A DNA stretch of 8,562 nucleotides from Limnohabitans sp. (GTDB lineage: Bacteria > Pseudomonadota > Gammaproteobacteria > Burkholderiales > Burkholderiaceae_C). Of the stretch, positions 5,021 to 8,562 are shown in pieces. The stretch is from contig JANQXJ010000039.1 in assembly GCA_030729445.1 (NCBI GenBank), forward strand, positions 1 to 8,562, in the 5' to 3' direction. How positions within the stretch are numbered: the first letter of the stretch is position 1; every line of letters begins with the position of its first letter. The notes beneath the pieces were generated by a model. It was not told where the DNA came from. It was given only the letters and a program-made list of their open reading frames with translations, and ran no database searches. The position numbers and the translations under genes were made by a program.

Positions 5021-8000
5021 ATGCAACTGCCCAGCCTGATCACCGGCAAACGATTCACCCTGCCCCGCCCCGCCGGATCGGCCGATGCCGTGCTGCTGGC
5101 CCACCTGGCCCAGCGCGAGAAAAAAGCGGGCAAGCTCACCGCCATCGTCACCAGCGACGCGGCCGACGCCCAGCGCCTAATGGACGAGCTGGTGTTTTTT
5201 GCCCCCGACCTGCGCTGCGTCATGTTTCCGGATTGGGAAACCCTGCCGTATGACACCTTCTCGCCGCACCAGGACCTGATATCCGAGCGTTTGGCCACGC
5301 TCTGGCGCATCAAACAACGCAACCACGCCGAGAGCGCGGACGTGGTGCTGGTGCCCGCCACCACCGCGCTGTACAGGCTGGCCCCGCCGTCCTTTTTGGC
5401 GGGCTACACCTTCGAGTTCAAGGTCAAGCAAAAGCTGGACGAAGCCCAGCTCAAGGCCCAACTGACTTTGGCGGGCTACTCACACGTCAGCCAAGTGGTC
5501 AGCCCCGGTGAATACGCGGTGCGCGGCGGCTTGATCGACCTGTTCCCCATGGGCTCGCTGGTGCCTTACCGGGTGGACCTGTTTGACGACGAAATCGACA
5601 GCATCCGGACCTTTGACCCCGACAGCCAGCGCAGCCTGTATCCCGTGCCCGAAGTGCGCCTTTTGCCCGGACGCGAGTTCCCGATGGACGAGGCGGCGCG
5701 TGCGCGATTCCGAAGCCGCTGGCGCGAACTGCTCGAAGGCGACCCGACCAAGAGCCGCATCTACAAAGACATGGGCAACGGCGTGGCCACAGCGGGTATC
5801 GAGTACTACCTGCCGCTGTTCTTTGAAGAGACTGCCACCGTGTTCGATTACCTGGGCGCAGGGCAAGCGGACGCGGCCACCGTGGTGCTGCATGGCGATC
5901 TGGAGCCCGCCTTCCAGCGCTTTTGGCAAGACACCCGCGACCGCTACCGCCTGGTGCAAGGCGACCCCGAGCGGCCCGTGCTGCCGCCCGATGCGCTGTT
6001 TTTGAGTGCCGAGCAGTTCTACACACTGACCAACGGCCATGCTCAATTGGCCCTGCGCTCAGGCACAGCCGATGTTGCTGACAACAACCTGGCCCAGCCC
6101 CTGCCCGAGCTGACGGTGGTGCGCGGCGCCGAAGACCCGCTCTCGCGCTTGCAAGCGCACATCCGCAGCAGCGCCAGCCGCGTGCTGATCCTGGCCGAAA
6201 GCGATGGCCGACGTGAGAGCCTGCTCGACTTCGTGCGCTCCAGTGGCCTCACGCCACCCGTGTTTGACAGCCTCGAAGACTTTTTGGCCAGCGATGAAAA
6301 AATCGGCATGGCCACAGCTGCGCTGGTCAGCGGTTTCCATTGGTTCGAGCACAACATCGACCTGGTCACCGAAACCGAACTCTTCGCGGCAGGGGCGGTC
6401 ACCCGCCGCCGCAAAAAGCAGGAGCAAGTCAGCGATGTGGAAGCGCTGATCAAAGACCTGAGCGAGCTGAACGTGGGCGACCCGGTGGTGCACAGTGCCC
6501 ACGGCATTGGCCGCTACCGGGGCCTGGTCAACATGGACATGGGCCAGAAAAACGAGGACGGCACGCCCGCCCTGCAAGAGTTTTTGCACCTGGAATACGC
6601 CGACAAAGCCACGCTCTATGTGCCCGTGAGCCAGCTGCAGCTGATTGGCCGCTACACAGGCGTGAGCGCCGACGAAGCGCCACTGCACAAGCTGGGCTCT
6701 GGCCAGTGGGAAAAGGCCAAACGCCGCGCCGCCGAGCAAGTGCGCGATGCCGCCGCCGAATTGCTCAACATCTACGCCCGCCGCGCCGCCCGCGAAGGCC
6801 ACCCATTCCGCTACAGCCCACAAGACTACGAGACCTTTGCCAACGACTTTGGCTTTGAAGAAACCGCCGACCAAAAGGCCGCCATCCACTGCGTGATCCA
6901 AGACATGATCAGCCCCCGCCCCATGGACCGCCTGGTCTGTGGCGATGTGGGCTTTGGCAAGACCGAGGTCGCGCTGCGGGCCGCCTTTGTGGCCGTGACG
7001 GGCGGCAAGCAAGTCGCCCTGCTGGCCCCCACCACCCTGTTGGCCGAGCAACACTACCAGACCCTCAAAGACCGCTTTGCCAAATGGCCCGTCAAGGTGG
7101 CCGAAGTCTCTCGCTTTCGCTCGGGCAAAGAGGTCACCGCCGCCCTCAAAGGGATTGCCGACGGCACGGTGGACATCGTGGTCGGTACGCACAAGCTGCT
7201 GAGCGAATCCACCAAATTCCACGACTTGGGCCTGCTGATCATCGACGAAGAACACCGCTTTGGCGTGCGCCACAAAGAGGCCATGAAAGGCCTGCGGGCC
7301 GAGGTCGATGTGCTCACGCTCACCGCTACCCCCATCCCCCGCACCATGGGCATGGCTTTGGAAGGCCTGCGCGATTTGAGCGTGATTGCGACTGCGCCTC
7401 AACGCCGCCTGGCCATCAAAACCTTTGTGCGCAACGAAGGCACGGGTGTGATCCGCGAGGCGGTGCTGCGCGAACTCAAACGCGGCGGCCAATGCTACTT
7501 TTTGCACAACGAGGTCGAGACCATCGAAAACCGCAAGCAAAAGCTCGAAGAAATCCTGCCCGAAGCCCGCATTGCCGTGGCCCACGGCCAGATGCCCGAA
7601 CGCGAGCTGGAGCGGGTGATGCGCGACTTTGTGGCCCAGCGCTACAACATCTTGCTGTGCTCGACCATCATCGAGACCGGCATCGACGTGCCCACGGCCA
7701 ACACCATCGTGATCTCTCGCGCCGACAAATTCGGCCTGGCCCAGCTGCACCAGCTGCGCGGGCGCGTGGGCCGCTCGCACCACCAAGCCTATGCCTATTT
7801 GATGGTGCCCGAGATCGAAGGCCTGACCAAACAAGCGGCACAGCGTCTCGACGCCATCCAGCAAATGGAAGAACTGGGCAGCGGCTTTTATTTGGCGATG
7901 CACGACCTGGAGATCCGCGGCGCGGGCGAGGTGCTGGGCGAAAACCAGAGCGGCAACATGCTCGAAGTGGGCTTTCAGCTTTACAACGAGATGCTGTCCG

Positions 8001-8512
8001 AAGCGGTGCGCAGCCTCAAAGCGGGCAAAGAGCCCGATTTGCTCAGCCCACTGTCGGTCACCACCGACATCAACCTGCACGCCCCCGCCCTGCTGCCCAA
8101 CGACTACTGCGGCGACGTGCACCTGCGCCTGAGCTTTTACAAAAAATTGGCCACCGCCAAAACCAGCGACCAGATCGACGCCTTGCTCGAAGAACTGGTG
8201 GACCGCTTTGGCAAACTGCCCCCGCAAGCGCAAACCTTGGTGGACGTGCACCGCCTGCGCGTGCTGACCCAGCCCTATGGCGTCATCAAGGTCGATGCCG
8301 CCCCGGGTGTCATCCAGATCACCTTCAAACCCAACCCGCCCGTGGACCCCATGGCCATCATTGGCCTGATACAGAAGAACAAACACATCAAGCTGGCGGG
8401 CAACGACAAAATCCGCATCGAACGCGAACTGCCTGACCCCAAAGCGCGGGCGCAGATGGTGCGGGATGTGCTGCGGAGTTTGGGGACGCCGAAGGTGGAG
8501 GTGGCGGCTTAA
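5021..8512 (+). CDS. mfd: Transcription-repair coupling factor Mfd
   Basis: Mfd is a DNA translocase that finds RNA polymerase stalled at damage, pushes it off and recruits UvrA to begin nucleotide excision repair. The 1163 residues (E. coli 1148) contain all parts. The N-terminal UvrB-like region binds UvrA and includes FPDWETLPYDTFSPHQDLISERL (from about 69). A basic linker RRRKKQ lies at 462-467. The CarD-like RNA-polymerase-binding domain covers about 480-545 (GDPVVHSAHGIGRYRG from 486). The motor has Walker A GDVGFGKTE (641-649), DEEH (742-745), TATPIPRT (768-775), the STIIETGIDVP motif (from 881) and QLRGRVGRS (911-919). HDLEIRGAGEVLGENQSG follows near 964, and the C-terminal TRCF domain starts near 1024. 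The ATG at 5021 gives the MQLPSL...GKRFTLPRP N-terminus expected of the family; it has no evident Shine-Dalgarno. A TTG-initiated extension from 4922 would translate the leader hairpin and is rejected. Confidence 0.97.
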   Translation: MQLPSLITGKRFTLPRPAGSADAVLLAHLAQREKKAGKLTAIVTSDAADAQRLMDELVFFAPDLRCVMFPDWETLPYDTFSPHQDLISERLATLWRIKQRNHAESADVVLVPATTALYRLAPPSFLAGYTFEFKVKQKLDEAQLKAQLTLAGYSHVSQVVSPGEYAVRGGLIDLFPMGSLVPYRVDLFDDEIDSIRTFDPDSQRSLYPVPEVRLLPGREFPMDEAARARFRSRWRELLEGDPTKSRIYKDMGNGVATAGIEYYLPLFFEETATVFDYLGAGQADAATVVLHGDLEPAFQRFWQDTRDRYRLVQGDPERPVLPPDALFLSAEQFYTLTNGHAQLALRSGTADVADNNLAQPLPELTVVRGAEDPLSRLQAHIRSSASRVLILAESDGRRESLLDFVRSSGLTPPVFDSLEDFLASDEKIGMATAALVSGFHWFEHNIDLVTETELFAAGAVTRRRKKQEQVSDVEALIKDLSELNVGDPVVHSAHGIGRYRGLVNMDMGQKNEDGTPALQEFLHLEYADKATLYVPVSQLQLIGRYTGVSADEAPLHKLGSGQWEKAKRRAAEQVRDAAAELLNIYARRAAREGHPFRYSPQDYETFANDFGFEETADQKAAIHCVIQDMISPRPMDRLVCGDVGFGKTEVALRAAFVAVTGGKQVALLAPTTLLAEQHYQTLKDRFAKWPVKVAEVSRFRSGKEVTAALKGIADGTVDIVVGTHKLLSESTKFHDLGLLIIDEEHRFGVRHKEAMKGLRAEVDVLTLTATPIPRTMGMALEGLRDLSVIATAPQRRLAIKTFVRNEGTGVIREAVLRELKRGGQCYFLHNEVETIENRKQKLEEILPEARIAVAHGQMPERELERVMRDFVAQRYNILLCSTIIETGIDVPTANTIVISRADKFGLAQLHQLRGRVGRSHHQAYAYLMVPEIEGLTKQAAQRLDAIQQMEELGSGFYLAMHDLEIRGAGEVLGENQSGNMLEVGFQLYNEMLSEAVRSLKAGKEPDLLSPLSVTTDINLHAPALLPNDYCGDVHLRLSFYKKLATAKTSDQIDALLEELVDRFGKLPPQAQTLVDVHRLRVLTQPYGVIKVDAAPGVIQITFKPNPPVDPMAIIGLIQKNKHIKLAGNDKIRIERELPDPKARAQMVRDVLRSLGTPKVEVAA

Positions 8513-8562
8513 AGTAAAAGGTGCACTTGGCAGGTTTCCCCAGAAACGGAGATCTGCGCCTG
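8513..8562. other. Short downstream flank of mfd, no gene recognised
   Basis: These 50 bases follow the mfd TAA stop. A weak five-pair inverted repeat, GTTTC (8534-8538) and GAAAC (8543-8547), is present without a T-run, so I do not call a terminator. The stretch is too short to identify the next gene. Confidence 0.3.

Noticed and set aside
6059..8386. Long open frame of 775 codons on the minus strand opposite mfd
   Set aside because: It is the antisense shadow of mfd, whose motifs are intact across the same stretch. The predicted product is rich in H, Q, G and A, as expected from reverse reading of GC-rich codons, and resembles no family I know.
8534..8547. Small inverted repeat GTTTC/GAAAC after mfd
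   Set aside because: It has only five pairs, mostly A-T, with no T-run after it; this is too weak to call a terminator.

Overview
The window is a stretch of ordinary chromosomal housekeeping DNA. It is GC-rich, tightly packed and most likely from a betaproteobacterium of the order Burkholderiales. Protein style and gene order suggest Comamonadaceae (Limnohabitans/Rhodoferax-like), but this placement is from memory of the families, not from a search. There is no sign of mobile DNA, CRISPR, phage, tRNA or rRNA.

Left part, minus strand (1-2267): a ten-helix EamA/DMT-type membrane transporter cut off by the left edge lies 13 bases downstream of pmbA (tldE), the non-catalytic partner of the TldD/TldE metalloprotease. 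The two probably share a transcript. Next comes a short divergent control region (2268-2370) with a -10-like box and a hairpin plus T-run facing pmbA.

Centre, plus strand (2371-3619): yjgA (darP), a 50S ribosome assembly factor, overlaps mog (mogA), the molybdopterin adenylyltransferase, by 8 bases. A 25-base gap holding a GC-rich palindrome separates mog from the convergent ispF.

Right part: ispD and ispF (minus strand, 4849-3645) overlap by four bases (ATGA). They encode two enzymes of the MEP isoprenoid pathway; ispE, which acts between them, is not here. A 171-base divergent region (4850-5020) holds back-to-back TACAAT boxes for ispD and mfd, and a terminator-like hairpin in the mfd leader. 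mfd (5021-8512) encodes the complete transcription-repair coupling factor. The last 50 bases show no recognisable gene.

The genes serve separate core functions: proteolysis/modulator maturation, ribosome assembly, molybdenum cofactor, isoprenoids and DNA repair. They do not form one pathway. I found no new multi-gene system. The most interesting items are non-coding: terminator-shaped hairpins in the leaders of pmbA and mfd, a palindrome that recurs in two intergenic spots, and a probable leaderless start for ispD.
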